Assembly (NCBI RefSeq): GCF_947495325.1
Contig: NZ_CANLYK010000002.1
Location: 248,001 to 312,000, forward strand
DNA: 64,000 nucleotides
Source of the DNA: an uncultured Allomuricauda sp.
GTDB lineage: Bacteria; Bacteroidota; Bacteroidia; Flavobacteriales; Flavobacteriaceae
Reading direction: 5' to 3'
This document shows, piece after piece, positions 44,813 through 54,727 of this stretch. How positions within the stretch are numbered: position 1 is the first letter of the stretch; the number at the start of each line of letters is the position of its first letter. Under the pieces are notes generated by a model. The model worked only from the letters and a program-made list of their open reading frames with translations. It was not told the DNA's origin and did no database searches. Position numbers and translations under genes: made by a program.

Positions 44813-46090
44813 ATGAGTCGTAAATCAATTGCGATAACAGCTTTTGCACTTTTTTCACTTTTCTTTGGTGCCGGCAATCTTATTCTTCCCCCACAATTGG
44901 GTTTTAAGTCGGGAGATTTATGGTGGTTGGTGGCTTTGGGATTTTGTATTTCCGCAGTCCTTATTCCTATATTGGGAATTTTGGCCCACGCCAAGCTTCA
45001 AGGCACGATGTTCGATTTTGCAAAAAAGGTATCCCCATTATTCAGCGTAGTGTATTGTTATATAGTGTATGCCATTTCTATTGCATTGCCCTCACCACGA
45101 ACCGCTTCCGTTACTCATGAAATGGCCATTCAGCCCATTTGGGATTCGTCTTATCTTTTTACAAGCATTGTCTACTTTGCTTTGGTCTACATTTTTGTCG
45201 TGAATCGTTCCAAGGTTTTAGATATCGTTGGAAAGTTCCTTACCCCCGGAATATTGTTGATTCTACTCCTTATTATAGGTGTCTCTGTCTTTACTTTGGA
45301 TTTTGACTTTGGAATCTCCCAATTTGAAAATTCACTTACCTCAGGAATCTTGGAAGGCTATCAAACTTTTGATGCCATTGGCGCTGTAGTAGTGGGTGGT
45401 GTTATCATTATTTCTATCAACCTAAAAGATAAATCGGCTTCCTATGAGGTTAAAAAAAACTTGATCAGAAAAGCAGGTTGGCTTGCAGGCTTGGGTCTTT
45501 TTTTGGTCTACACAGGACTTATTATAACAGGAGCGCTATTTCAAAATTCCTTTGATATTGAAATTTCCAGAACCGCACTTTTAAGTGGTATTAGCCTAAA
45601 AACATTGGGGAGCACCGCCAATCTATTCCTAAGTATTTTAGTAAGCCTTGCCTGTTTTACCACCGCCGTGGGCATAATTACCGGCACAGCTGATTTTGTA
45701 AAAGGGCGATTTAATGATTCCCAACGAGCATATACCATTACCGCTATTATTGGATGTATTCTTGGTATTCTGATGGGCCAGTTTAATGTGAGTTACATTA
45801 TTGCTGTGGCATTACCTGCCTTAATGTTCATCTACCCCATTACCATTGTCTTGATTCTATTGAATGTTGTGCCGGAGAAGTTTGCAGCTCCAAAAGTATT
45901 TAAATGGGTGGTTGGCACAACGATACTATTTAGCATCCCTGATTTTCTAGGAAGCATTGGGTGGGGAGAAACGATTTCCGAAATTATACAATGGATTCCC
46001 TTAAGCGAAAACCATATGGGTTGGGTACTGCCGGCTTTGGTGGTTTTTGTTTTAGGAAACTTAACAAGTAAACAGGGGGATAAATTTTAG
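44813..46090 (+). CDS. brnQ: branched-chain amino acid:cation symporter BrnQ
   Basis: 425 residues with about twelve membrane segments. LIVCS family: SRKSIAITAFALFSLFFGAGNLILPP at the N-terminus (in part FSLFFGAGNLILPPQLG), PSPRTASVTHEM, EGYQTFDAIGAVVVGG and TGTADFVKGRF are family marks. Takes up leucine, isoleucine and valine with Na+ or H+. The last residues (NLTSKQGDKF) are cytosolic. Monocistronic, with repeated half-sites upstream. Confidence 0.95.
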   Translation: MSRKSIAITAFALFSLFFGAGNLILPPQLGFKSGDLWWLVALGFCISAVLIPILGILAHAKLQGTMFDFAKKVSPLFSVVYCYIVYAISIALPSPRTASVTHEMAIQPIWDSSYLFTSIVYFALVYIFVVNRSKVLDIVGKFLTPGILLILLLIIGVSVFTLDFDFGISQFENSLTSGILEGYQTFDAIGAVVVGGVIIISINLKDKSASYEVKKNLIRKAGWLAGLGLFLVYTGLIITGALFQNSFDIEISRTALLSGISLKTLGSTANLFLSILVSLACFTTAVGIITGTADFVKGRFNDSQRAYTITAIIGCILGILMGQFNVSYIIAVALPALMFIYPITIVLILLNVVPEKFAAPKVFKWVVGTTILFSIPDFLGSIGWGETISEIIQWIPLSENHMGWVLPALVVFVLGNLTSKQGDKF

Positions 46091-46092
46091 TG

Positions 46093-46104
46093 CACTTATC
46101 GGTC
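46093..46104 (+). repeat. left copy of a 12-bp inverted repeat
   Basis: CACTTATCGGTC, perfect reverse complement of 47176-47187. The core CACTTATCG also occurs at 44720-44728 upstream of brnQ. Confidence 0.6.
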
Positions 46105-46201
46105 TCGACCATTGTTTAGTTGTATAGTCATCCGCAGGATTATTACGTGAGAAATCAGCCATTGATTATTGCTTATTTTGTAATGGTATAAAATCAAAAT
46201 G

Positions 46202-46216
46202 AATTATAGTATAATT
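46202..46216 (-). terminator. weak hairpin after the orphan gene
   Basis: AATTATA, one-base loop, TATAATT, followed on the minus strand by a T-rich stretch. All A/T pairs, so a poor terminator at best. Confidence 0.3.
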
Positions 46217-46235
46217 AATAGCGGCTGTACTTTTA

Positions 46236-47117
46236 TTATTCTTTTGCAATTTTTTCCCAAAACTCAATCGTAAATCTCAACTTCTCATCTAAATTTTTAT
46301 ATGCAGAAGCTGTGCAACCAAATCTTTCTTTTAGAAGTAGAATAGTCATAGAGTTAATCATTCTAATATTATTCAAAGAGGATTCAGTAGTTGAAATATT
46401 GAATGGTGCGTTCTTATTTAATGAACCTTCATTTATTTGAATCATTGATAAATACTCTGAATGAGCATAGTTTGAGTATAATCTATAAATATTGAGAAAG
46501 AATCTACTTTTTAATCGACTCTGGTTAAGCAATTCAATCCAGCTAATCAATCTCGGTAGACCATACTTATCTAATTTCCAGGTTTGTTGTTTCGCAAGTG
46601 AGGAGTAAAATTTGCTCTCTTTTATTTTGAGTTTTATTTCGGCAATTAATTTTTTTTCTCTTTCCTGTTTTTCAGCATGTTTTTTTTGAAGTTTTCCAAG
46701 ATGATTTTGTCTTGTCATAAAACCAGAAACTCTCCACAAATTGTATCTAAAGAGTCTTTCTTCAAGTTCTAATTCATTGAAATATAAATATTCCAGAGTC
46801 AAAAATGCTTCAATTATTGAGCGAGTAAGAACGTAAATTGATGGAGTATCTATTATATCTAACTTTTTATCCCCTTTGTATGTGATAAATTCACTTCCGT
46901 TCGATAAGTCCAAAACACTTTTTGAGGCAAAAATTATTTTCATTATCAAAGTTTCAATAAACACTTCTCCTTCCTCTAATTTCGGTTTTGATTCATAAAT
47001 TGATTGTAGAACTTCTGCGTGTCCTTTTAAAATTAGTTCTAAACTTTCTTGAAGATTTGGAAGCGTGATACTATTGGCTTCTTTTAATAATGTTAATATT
47101 TTATCTTCTTTATTCAA
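46236..47117 (-). CDS. AT-rich orphan, DUF5677-like
   Basis: 293 residues, helical, soluble. Features resemble DUF5677: IYVLTRSIIEAFLTLEYLYF (an R-x-x-x-E-A helix), a charged coiled stretch near 140-170 (KKHAEKQEREKKLIAEIKLK), and YRLYSNYAHSEYLSMIQ near 225. Related proteins are found in accessory regions and their function is unknown. Base composition is clearly more AT-rich than the neighbours, and the gene is bracketed by a perfect 12-bp inverted repeat, which suggests horizontal arrival. Family assignment is from memory of motifs only. Confidence 0.5.
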   Translation of the reverse strand: MNKEDKILTLLKEANSITLPNLQESLELILKGHAEVLQSIYESKPKLEEGEVFIETLIMKIIFASKSVLDLSNGSEFITYKGDKKLDIIDTPSIYVLTRSIIEAFLTLEYLYFNELELEERLFRYNLWRVSGFMTRQNHLGKLQKKHAEKQEREKKLIAEIKLKIKESKFYSSLAKQQTWKLDKYGLPRLISWIELLNQSRLKSRFFLNIYRLYSNYAHSEYLSMIQINEGSLNKNAPFNISTTESSLNNIRMINSMTILLLKERFGCTASAYKNLDEKLRFTIEFWEKIAKE

Positions 47118-47175
47118 GATTTATTCTTTATTGCCACTAGCGTTTAAGATATCGCTCATTTTAATAAGCTATATC

Positions 47176-47187
47176 GACCGATAAGTG
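47176..47187 (-). repeat. right copy of a 12-bp inverted repeat
   Basis: GACCGATAAGTG, perfect reverse complement of 46093-46104. The gap 47118-47331 around it holds no gene I can recognise. Confidence 0.6.
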
Positions 47188-47331
47188 AAGTACGGTAATT
47201 TTGGATAAAAATGCTAGAGTAAATTGAGATATGTCGCAGATAGAGAGTTAGCGTTCTTCTTTTGATTCAATTAGATTCCTTTAACGAAAAGAACATCTCC
47301 CAGCGCTTTTAAAATTATTATTTGTTTGAAA

Positions 47332-48819
47332 TTAATACCCCTCTATTCCATCAAAGCCTGTAATTCGATAAGAACTCAAATACCACTCATTCCCTATATA
47401 AACCAAAATGTAATCACCTGAAAAACCATCGCCTTCATCTTCTTCTGGAGTTACCAAATCCAATAGGTCATCTTTGATTCGGATAATATCACTTTCTCCA
47501 TTTCCATTTATATCCAACCGGGTTATACTTAACGTACCTGGATAATCTGCATCTCCATAAGCTACAGACTCCGTACTTACGGTTACCTTAGAATTCTCGA
47601 TTGCTTTTAACGCGGCTGGAGTGAGATATGAAACAAAATCAATACGCTCTGGAAGCTGAGTTTTATATATAATCGGAACTAGAGTTTGGTCCATTTCCCC
47701 TACTATATTTTGTCCTGGGTGAAAAGTGAAAAACCTATCTCCAACAATTGAATCTATTCCCACTATTTGACTTTTATTTTCCTTGACGAAAAGTAATGAA
47801 AGTGGTGCACTGAATTTATAGGAATAAATAGGCACATTAAATTTTGAACTCCAATGTTCAGGATTGTAAAACCCGCTTCCAATTGTATCAAAATCAACTT
47901 GAGATAGTTTTGCAAAATGAAATATTTCCTGCTTGTTGGTTACAAAGGATTGCTTTGGCAATACTTTTTTGGGTAAAAGGTGACCAACCATTTCCTTTGA
48001 TATAAAAGCTGGCTTTGTGTTTTTAGGCAGGTCCCATTTTGTCTGGAACCATGGCCTTTTTATGGAAGTGGCTTTTTTTAACAAAAATTCTTCTACAAAA
48101 TCATTATTTGGCGAGCTAGGTTCTCTCAGGGAGCTATTACCAGTCTTTTGTCCATCCAAAGATTGGTTAGTCATTTCCTTTTTTTCTAGCTCACCACAGC
48201 CACTTGAAAGGTAAGTTTCATTGTATTCCTGATATTCTTTCTTAAACTCTTCGTTATTAGGATTAAAGTCCAGTTTGCTTTTCGCGGCTTTCAGTTTTTT
48301 CCGTAAATCTGAACAACCTAGGTTGGTTCCATACGGACTATCATCATCAGTTACAATAACGAACACTTTCGGGTTTCTTTTAAGATGCTTGACGGTGAAC
48401 GGCAATCCAACATCTGGGTAACGGTTGGTATTATCCGAATCAGGATATAAATTGAAATAATCGCTATCAAAGGCCGTCTGTACAGTCTCTCCTTTGTCAG
48501 TTTTGACCAAGGTTACATACCGTATTACAGGTTCTTGATTGTACATGTCGCCTGTTTCCTTTTTTTCAACAACAATACCTTCTCCAAATTCACCATGATC
48601 ATAAATGAGCTTGTTTGCAAAATCCGAACCAAATATGAACAAGAGCAAGGCTACAAGCAGTAATAAAGAAGATCCCTTGGTTAAAATCTTCTTTTTTAAA
48701 TTCGATAAATTTTTTGATTGCGCCAAAAATCGTATCAACAATATGAGCAGTACCGCAACCATGAGAAAAACAAAACGGTTGTGTGCCAAAACAGAAAGCA
48801 ATTCTATAAAGAAGTCCAT
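47332..48819 (-). CDS. membrane-anchored protein of unknown function
   Basis: 495 residues. Two membrane segments (about residues 13-31 and 50-66), then a large soluble part. The stretch 75-140 (GEGIVVEKKETGDMYNQEPV, IRYVTLVKTDKGETVQTAF) resembles a DUF3592-type beta domain. Later parts contain a short coiled region around 165-205 and a C-terminal domain with DINGNGESDIIRIKDDLLD, an Asp/Asn-rich Ca2+-binding-like loop. I do not recognise a family for the whole. Not clearly in an operon; 181 bp from pepP. Confidence 0.7.
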   Translation of the reverse strand: MDFFIELLSVLAHNRFVFLMVAVLLILLIRFLAQSKNLSNLKKKILTKGSSLLLLVALLLFIFGSDFANKLIYDHGEFGEGIVVEKKETGDMYNQEPVIRYVTLVKTDKGETVQTAFDSDYFNLYPDSDNTNRYPDVGLPFTVKHLKRNPKVFVIVTDDDSPYGTNLGCSDLRKKLKAAKSKLDFNPNNEEFKKEYQEYNETYLSSGCGELEKKEMTNQSLDGQKTGNSSLREPSSPNNDFVEEFLLKKATSIKRPWFQTKWDLPKNTKPAFISKEMVGHLLPKKVLPKQSFVTNKQEIFHFAKLSQVDFDTIGSGFYNPEHWSSKFNVPIYSYKFSAPLSLLFVKENKSQIVGIDSIVGDRFFTFHPGQNIVGEMDQTLVPIIYKTQLPERIDFVSYLTPAALKAIENSKVTVSTESVAYGDADYPGTLSITRLDINGNGESDIIRIKDDLLDLVTPEEDEGDGFSGDYILVYIGNEWYLSSYRITGFDGIEGY

Positions 48820-49000
48820 AGCGTAAATAGAATATTATTGCATAGCTCTGATTTATTGATTCATAAATCAGAGTTATCCTAGGAAACTTAAATTACGTAT
48901 GTTTTGTTTGAGCAATTATGGCAAAATTGGTGAATACACAATTTAGATAGACAGTACGCTTTTTTCAATTAACAAGGAAGGAAGATTTTTTGCCTAGAAG

Positions 49001-50293
49001 TCAGGAATTCATCAATTCTTCAACCTCTTCAACCTCAATAGGGATATTCCGCATCAAATTAAAAGGTTCGCCTTTTTCCTGGATAACCACATTATCCTCC
49101 AAACGAATCCCTATTCCTTCATCCGGAATATAAATGCCAGGTTCTACGGTAAAGACCATATTGGCTTTCATTGGTGTTTTTAGCTCTCCGTAATCATGGG
49201 TGTCCAATCCAATATGATGACTGGTGCCGTGCATGAAGTATTTTTTATAGGCTGGCCATGTTGCCTCCTCCTTTTGAACATCCGCCTTATCTAATAATCC
49301 TAATCCCAATAATTCTGAGGTCATTAGTTTACCCACTTCTTTATGATACTCGACCCAAATGGTTCCGGGCACGAGCATTTTTGTGGCTTCATCTTTTACC
49401 CGAAGTACCGCCTTATAAACTGCTTTTTGTCGATCGGTAAACTTTCCATTGGCAGGAATGGTTCGGGTCATATCGCTAGAATAATTGGCGTACTCAGCCG
49501 CTACATCCATTAGAATCAAATCCCCGTCCTTCACCTGTTGGTTGTTTTCTATATAGTGAAGTACATTGGCGTTGTTCCCAGCGGCAATAATTGGGGTATA
49601 CGCAAACCCTTTGGAGCGATTTCTCACAAACTCATGTAGATACTCAGCTTCCATTTCATATTCCCACACACCCGGTTTTGTAAATCCCAAAATTTTCCGA
49701 AATCCTTTTTCTGTAATATCACAAGCCTGTTGCATCAAAGCTATTTCCTCAACCTCTTTTACGCCTCTGATCTGTTGTAAAATAGGATTGCTTTTTGCCC
49801 ATTGATGGGCGGGAAAGTCTTGTTTGCATTTTGTAATGAAACGATCTTCTCGGGTTTGGGTCTGCACAGATTGACGGTAATGCTCATTAGTATTGAAATA
49901 GATAATATCCGCCTCTGTCATCAAATCAAAAAAGACTTTGTCAAAATCAGAAAGCCAATAAATGGTTTCAATGCCAGAAACTTCCGTTGCTTTTTCCTTG
50001 GTTAATTTTTCGCCTTCCCAAACAGCAATATGGGCATTAGTCTCACGAACAAACAATACTTCCCTATGGCTTTTGCTTATGGCATCCGGGAACAAAACCA
50101 AAATAGTTTCCTCTTGATCGGCCCCACTTAAATAAAAAATATCCCGGTGTTGCTCAAAGGGCATGGTACTATCCGCACTAATCGGGTAAATGTCATTGGA
50201 ATTAAATACCGCGATACTCTTTGGCTGCATTTGAGCCATAAATTTTTTGCGATTTTTGATAAAGAGCTGATTACTGATCTGTAGATACTTCAT
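49001..50293 (-). CDS. pepP: aminopeptidase P (Xaa-Pro aminopeptidase)
   Basis: 430 residues. M24B metallopeptidase that removes N-terminal residues before proline, using two Mn2+ ions. The creatinase-type N-terminal domain covers residues 1-165, and the pita-bread domain holds the five ligands: Asp in LILMDVAAEYANYSSDMTRT (two Asp), His in YFMHGTSHHIGLDTHD, Glu in VFTVEPGIYIP, Glu in GIRLEDNVVI. Cytosolic. Preceded on the same strand by a glycine-rich gene with a terminator between. Confidence 0.95.
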   Translation of the reverse strand: MKYLQISNQLFIKNRKKFMAQMQPKSIAVFNSNDIYPISADSTMPFEQHRDIFYLSGADQEETILVLFPDAISKSHREVLFVRETNAHIAVWEGEKLTKEKATEVSGIETIYWLSDFDKVFFDLMTEADIIYFNTNEHYRQSVQTQTREDRFITKCKQDFPAHQWAKSNPILQQIRGVKEVEEIALMQQACDITEKGFRKILGFTKPGVWEYEMEAEYLHEFVRNRSKGFAYTPIIAAGNNANVLHYIENNQQVKDGDLILMDVAAEYANYSSDMTRTIPANGKFTDRQKAVYKAVLRVKDEATKMLVPGTIWVEYHKEVGKLMTSELLGLGLLDKADVQKEEATWPAYKKYFMHGTSHHIGLDTHDYGELKTPMKANMVFTVEPGIYIPDEGIGIRLEDNVVIQEKGEPFNLMRNIPIEVEEVEELMNS

Positions 50294-50340
50294 TGAACCC
50301 TATTGTTTTCCCAAATGTAGAAATTTGGATGTGGGGGCAC

Positions 50341-50369
50341 AAACAAAAAAGGAGCCTGATGGCTCCTTT
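50341..50369 (-). terminator. terminator after the glycine-zipper gene
   Basis: On the minus strand: AAAGGAGCC, loop ATCA, GGCTCCTTT, then TTTTTTGTTT. Perfect stem of nine pairs with a T-tract. Confidence 0.85.
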
Positions 50370-50388
50370 ATACTTCGTATAATTTTGA

Positions 50389-50670
50389 TTACTTGGACAT
50401 GGCGCCCTTTATAGCACCAACAATGGCCATAATTACACCACCTCCAACGCCGCCACCGGCAACACTTCCAAGAATTCCTGACAAATCCATTCCTCCATCG
50501 GTTCCTAAGCCGAGCATTCCAAGCAAATAGCCTCCCAGTCCTCCACCAAGGATTCCAGAAATGGAATTCCCCAATGTTCCTAAGTTTAGTTTAGGCAATA
50601 ATTTTGCTGCCAGGTTTCCACCAACAGCTCCAGAAATTAGTTGAATAATCAACGGTAAATACTCTTCCAT
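50389..50670 (-). CDS. glycine-zipper small membrane protein
   Basis: 93 residues, about one third glycine. Hydrophobic segments carry GxxxG zipper patterns: LISGAVGGNLAAKLLP, ISGILGGGLGGYLLGMLGLG and GSVAGGGVGGGVIMAIVGAI. Such proteins sit in membranes and may form oligomers; similar small proteins occur widely in Flavobacteria. Function unknown. Own terminator downstream, so probably a single-gene transcript. Confidence 0.7.
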   Translation of the reverse strand: MEEYLPLIIQLISGAVGGNLAAKLLPKLNLGTLGNSISGILGGGLGGYLLGMLGLGTDGGMDLSGILGSVAGGGVGGGVIMAIVGAIKGAMSK

Positions 50671-50847
50671 GTTTAAAATTTTAATGGTTATTGGAGGATA
50701 AATAAGTGATTTTTTATCAATATTGCAAAAATTATGCTTTATAATTTACACTTTGTCAATTTTTATAGTCTAATGATTTCAATTTATCAGTTTGCTCCTG
50801 CGATATCTTATTCATACCTTGACCTAAAGAATTAAACCCTGATTTTG

Positions 50848-53691
50848 ATGAGAAACCTCCTGTTTTGTTGCTTGATTTTATTTTTCCAAACTGGTAATGC
50901 CCAGAAATCTCCTACCGCTTCAGAAAAAGTAATGAATGCCTTGAAGCAAAAAAATGAAATGGCCAAAACCTCATTGGTAAAAAACATCCCCTTAACAAAT
51001 ATTGGTCCTTCCGTAATGAGCGGTCGCGTGGTAGATTTGGAGGTAAATCCTGAAAATCCTTCAGAGTTTTATGTAGCCTATGCCTCCGGCGGATTATGGC
51101 ATACTTCTACCAATGGAATTTCATTTTCACCTATTCTGGATAATTCCAATACTCAAAACATTGGGGATATTGCGGTCGATTGGCCGTCAGGAATTATTTG
51201 GGTAGGAACGGGAGAAAACAATTCTTCACGTTCTTCATATGCTGGAATTGGCATATTAAAATCAACGGACAAAGGAAAAACATGGGAAAATATGGGCTTG
51301 CCTGATTCGCACCATATTGGCCGAATAATAATCAATCCAGATAATACCAACGAAGTGGTAATTGGCGTAACGGGTCACCTCTACTCTCCAAATCAAGAAA
51401 GAGGAATCTACAAAACCCGAGACGGCGGAAAAACATGGCAACGCACCCTTTTTGTAAATGACGCGACCGGAATTATAGATGTGGCCCATGGTCCTAACAA
51501 CTTCAGCATCCAATACGCAGCAGCTTGGGAAAAAGACAGAAAAGCGTGGAACTTTAAAGGCAATGGCCCTGCTTCAGCAATTTATAAAAGTATTGATGGT
51601 GGTGATAGTTGGACTTTGTCCTCAACTCCTGAAAGTGGATTTCCAACAGGGGAAGGTGTAGGTAGAATTGGATTTGCGGTTTTTGATGATAAAACCGTTT
51701 ACGCAGTTCATGATAGTCAGTTTAGAAGAAAAAAAGGATCCACGGAGAAAAAGGAAGGGCTTACCAAGGACGATTTTAAAACAATGGATACTAAGGCGTT
51801 CCTTGCTTTGGACAACAAAAAACTGAATGAATATCTAAAGTCAAACGGATTTCAAGAAAAGTATAAGGCAGAAAATGTAAAACAAATGGTTCGTAGCGGT
51901 ACTGTACAGCCGGTTGATCTGGCCAAGTATTTGGAAAATGCCAACTCCGCCTTGTTCAATACTCCCGTTGTTGGAGCAGAAGTATACCGAAGCGATGACG
52001 CTGGTGCCACCTGGAAAAAGATGAATGAAAATTATATAGATGATCTGTTCTACAGCTATGGATATTATTTTGCCCAGATTCGTGTTGATCCCAACCACAA
52101 AGACCATATTTATTTAGCCGGTGTACCCTTGATCAAATCTGAAGATGGTGGAAATACCTTTACATCCATCAGCAAAGAAAATGTACATGCCGATCACCAT
52201 GCGCTTTGGATAAATCCAAAACAACCCGGACACTTAATCAATGGAAATGATGGTGGTGTGAATATCACGTATGATGATGGACATAGTTGGATGAAGAACA
52301 ACTCCCCAACCGTTGGTCAGTTCTACGCCATCAATGTAGACCATGAAAAGCCGTATAATGTTTATGGTGGATTACAGGATAATGGCGTTTGGAAAGGTGT
52401 CCACAACAACAAGGAGGACCGTAAATGGCAGCAAACCGGAAAAAATCCGTGGCAGACTATAATGGGTGGCGATGGTATGCAAGTACAAATTGACAACAGA
52501 AATTCCAATATTGTTTACACTGGTTTTCAGTTTGGAAACTACTACCGGTTGGATTTGGAAAATAACAAACGAAAATACATTCAACCCAAACATGAATTGG
52601 GAGAATCCCCATATCGATTCAATTGGCAAACTCCAATTTTACTATCGAAACACAATCAGGACATTTTGTATTTAGGAGGTAACAAATTGCACCGTTCCTT
52701 AAACAAAGGTGATGATTGGGAAGTAATTTCTGATGATTTAACCCAGGGTGGAAAAAAAGGCAATGTAGCCTATGGCACACTAACCACTATTTCTGAATCC
52801 CCTTTTAAATTTGGCTTGATTTACACGGGAAGTGATGATGGGTTGGTTCAAGTTTCCAAAAATGGCGGAGGAAGTTGGGAAAATACATCCAGCACCCTTC
52901 CAAAAAATCTATGGGTTAGCGAAGTGGCAGCTTCCCAACATAAAAAAGAACGTGTCTATACTACATTGAATGGTTATCGCTTTGACGATTTTACACCTTA
53001 TATATATGTTAGTGAAGATTACGGAAAGAACTGGAAGAGTATAGCAAATAATATTCCGACTTCACCTGTCAATGCTTTGGTCGAGAATCCAGAAAATGAA
53101 GATGTACTTTTTGTAGGTACGGACAATGGTCTTTATGTTTCTTTCAACCGTGGAGATTCTTGGGAATTGCTCCAAAATGGTATGCCCAATGTAGCTGTCC
53201 ACGATTTGGTAATTCAACCAGAAGCCAAGCACTTATTAATAGGAACCCATGGCCGAAGCATTTATAAAGCGGATATCTCTGCTTTACAGCAAATGAATTC
53301 AGAAGTTTTGTCCGATGAGTTGGTAGTTTTCAATGTAGATAACATTAAGCACAACAAACAATGGGGCAATTCGTGGAGTTCTTGGGCAAAACCGGATACT
53401 CCTGGATTGGATTTTTCATTTTATTGCGCCAAGCCTGGAACCTATGTTGCTAAAATCTTAACCATAAACGGTACAGAAGTTAGTTTTACTGAGGTAGATG
53501 CTGAACAAGGAATAAATATTATCTCCTATGATTTAGCTTTCTCCAAAAAAGGGAAAAGCAACTTTTTAAAGAAGAACAAAATGAAATTGACCGAAGCCAA
53601 AAACGGCAAGACATATTTGCCCAAGGGAACCTACGTAGCAGAAATTTCTGGAAATGGAAGTGTTGAAAAACTTGAATTTAAAATAGAATAA
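50848..53691 (+). CDS. secreted VPS10/BNR Asp-box propeller protein
   Basis: 947 residues from ATG 50848 (an in-frame TTG precedes it by one codon). Signal peptide ends about residue 18 (FQTGNAQ). The chain holds about ten Asp-box motifs (S/T-x-D-x-G-x-x-W/F), such as STDKGKTWENM, TRDGGKTWQRT, SIDGGDSWTLS, SEDGGNTFTSI, SKNGGGSWENT and SEDYGKNWKSI, as in sortilin/VPS10 and BNR glycosidase-like propellers. A mid-region of about 100 residues (280-380) without boxes is an insert. No T9SS tail. Substrate unknown. A ThuA gene follows after 11 bp. Confidence 0.85.
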   Translation: MRNLLFCCLILFFQTGNAQKSPTASEKVMNALKQKNEMAKTSLVKNIPLTNIGPSVMSGRVVDLEVNPENPSEFYVAYASGGLWHTSTNGISFSPILDNSNTQNIGDIAVDWPSGIIWVGTGENNSSRSSYAGIGILKSTDKGKTWENMGLPDSHHIGRIIINPDNTNEVVIGVTGHLYSPNQERGIYKTRDGGKTWQRTLFVNDATGIIDVAHGPNNFSIQYAAAWEKDRKAWNFKGNGPASAIYKSIDGGDSWTLSSTPESGFPTGEGVGRIGFAVFDDKTVYAVHDSQFRRKKGSTEKKEGLTKDDFKTMDTKAFLALDNKKLNEYLKSNGFQEKYKAENVKQMVRSGTVQPVDLAKYLENANSALFNTPVVGAEVYRSDDAGATWKKMNENYIDDLFYSYGYYFAQIRVDPNHKDHIYLAGVPLIKSEDGGNTFTSISKENVHADHHALWINPKQPGHLINGNDGGVNITYDDGHSWMKNNSPTVGQFYAINVDHEKPYNVYGGLQDNGVWKGVHNNKEDRKWQQTGKNPWQTIMGGDGMQVQIDNRNSNIVYTGFQFGNYYRLDLENNKRKYIQPKHELGESPYRFNWQTPILLSKHNQDILYLGGNKLHRSLNKGDDWEVISDDLTQGGKKGNVAYGTLTTISESPFKFGLIYTGSDDGLVQVSKNGGGSWENTSSTLPKNLWVSEVAASQHKKERVYTTLNGYRFDDFTPYIYVSEDYGKNWKSIANNIPTSPVNALVENPENEDVLFVGTDNGLYVSFNRGDSWELLQNGMPNVAVHDLVIQPEAKHLLIGTHGRSIYKADISALQQMNSEVLSDELVVFNVDNIKHNKQWGNSWSSWAKPDTPGLDFSFYCAKPGTYVAKILTINGTEVSFTEVDAEQGINIISYDLAFSKKGKSNFLKKNKMKLTEAKNGKTYLPKGTYVAEISGNGSVEKLEFKIE

Positions 53692-53702
53692 ATTAAAGCA
53701 TA

Positions 53703-54695
53703 ATGTTATTTAAAATGAAGTATTTGTTGCCAATGTTAACCTTTATCCTTTTGGCATCTTCAATGGCCGCACAAACGGAAAAAGCAAACTCCAAATCAAT
53801 AAAGGTTCTTGTTGTTGATGGGCAGAACAATCATGTACAATGGCCTATAATTACTTCCATGTTAAAAGATTATATGGAAGAAACCAATTTGTTCACAGTA
53901 TTCGTAGCGCGAACGTTCTATACCTGGAAAGGAGAAGAGTTTATCGCTTCATTCCCAATTGATGGAGTTTCTACAACAACAGCTTTGGAAAAACCTAAAG
54001 CCGACCCAGACTTCAGTCCAAATTTTTCTGAATACGATGTAATCGTCTGCAATTTTGGTTGGAATGCAGCTCCGTGGCCAGCAGAAACACAAAAGGCCTT
54101 TGAGTCTTATATGGATGCAGGCGGAGGTTTGGTAGTTTTTCACGCTGCCGATAACTCATTCCCCAAATGGCCTGCCTACAACCAAATGATTGGTTTAGGA
54201 GGCTGGGGTAATCGCACTGAAAAAGATGGCCCCTATGTGTATTATAATGATGCCGGCGAATTGATTCGAGATGAATCCCCAGGGAAAGGCGGTGCCCATG
54301 GCCCACAAAGTGAATATGCTATTCGAGTCAGGAATACTGAGCACCCTATTACCAAAGGTCTGCCAATGGAATGGATGCACACCAAAGATGAATTGTACAA
54401 TAGCTTGCGAGGTCCCGCTGAAAACATGGAAGTTTTAGCAACAGCCTATGCTTCCAAAGAAAACAAAGGTACTGGACGGCATGAACCAGCTTTAATGGCA
54501 CTTACCTATGGCAAAGGACGTATCTTCCATAGTATAATGGGCCATGCGGATTACTCTGTATCATGCGTAGGGTTTCTCACCACATTTTTAAGAGGGACAG
54601 AATGGGCCGCAACTGGAAAAGTTACACAGGCTATCCCGAATGATTTTCCTTCAGCAAAAAAGTCCAGTAGCAGGACGGCCCCGACAAAGAAATAG
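53703..54695 (+). CDS. secreted ThuA-domain protein
   Basis: 330 residues; signal peptide ends about residue 24 (SSMAAQT). A second ATG at codon 5 is an alternative start. ThuA-like domain with IKVLVVDGQNNHVQWPIITSM (in part), YDVIVCNFGWNAAPWPAETQ, GGGLVVFHAADNSFPKWPAY and GRIFHSIMGHADYSVSCVGF. The His residues in FHAAD and MGHAD are typical. ThuA proteins are tied to carbohydrate use. Just 11 bp after the Asp-box protein, so cotranscribed. Paralogue of the family member at 12274, but of a different subtype. Confidence 0.88.
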   Translation: MLFKMKYLLPMLTFILLASSMAAQTEKANSKSIKVLVVDGQNNHVQWPIITSMLKDYMEETNLFTVFVARTFYTWKGEEFIASFPIDGVSTTTALEKPKADPDFSPNFSEYDVIVCNFGWNAAPWPAETQKAFESYMDAGGGLVVFHAADNSFPKWPAYNQMIGLGGWGNRTEKDGPYVYYNDAGELIRDESPGKGGAHGPQSEYAIRVRNTEHPITKGLPMEWMHTKDELYNSLRGPAENMEVLATAYASKENKGTGRHEPALMALTYGKGRIFHSIMGHADYSVSCVGFLTTFLRGTEWAATGKVTQAIPNDFPSAKKSSSRTAPTKK

Positions 54696-54727
54696 TCGTT
54701 TTAAAATACCTTCATAAAAAGAAAATT

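Noticed and set aside
46236..48819. A new defence island
   Set aside because: Only one DUF5677-like orphan and one unknown membrane protein; no nuclease, helicase, NTPase or toxin signature is visible.
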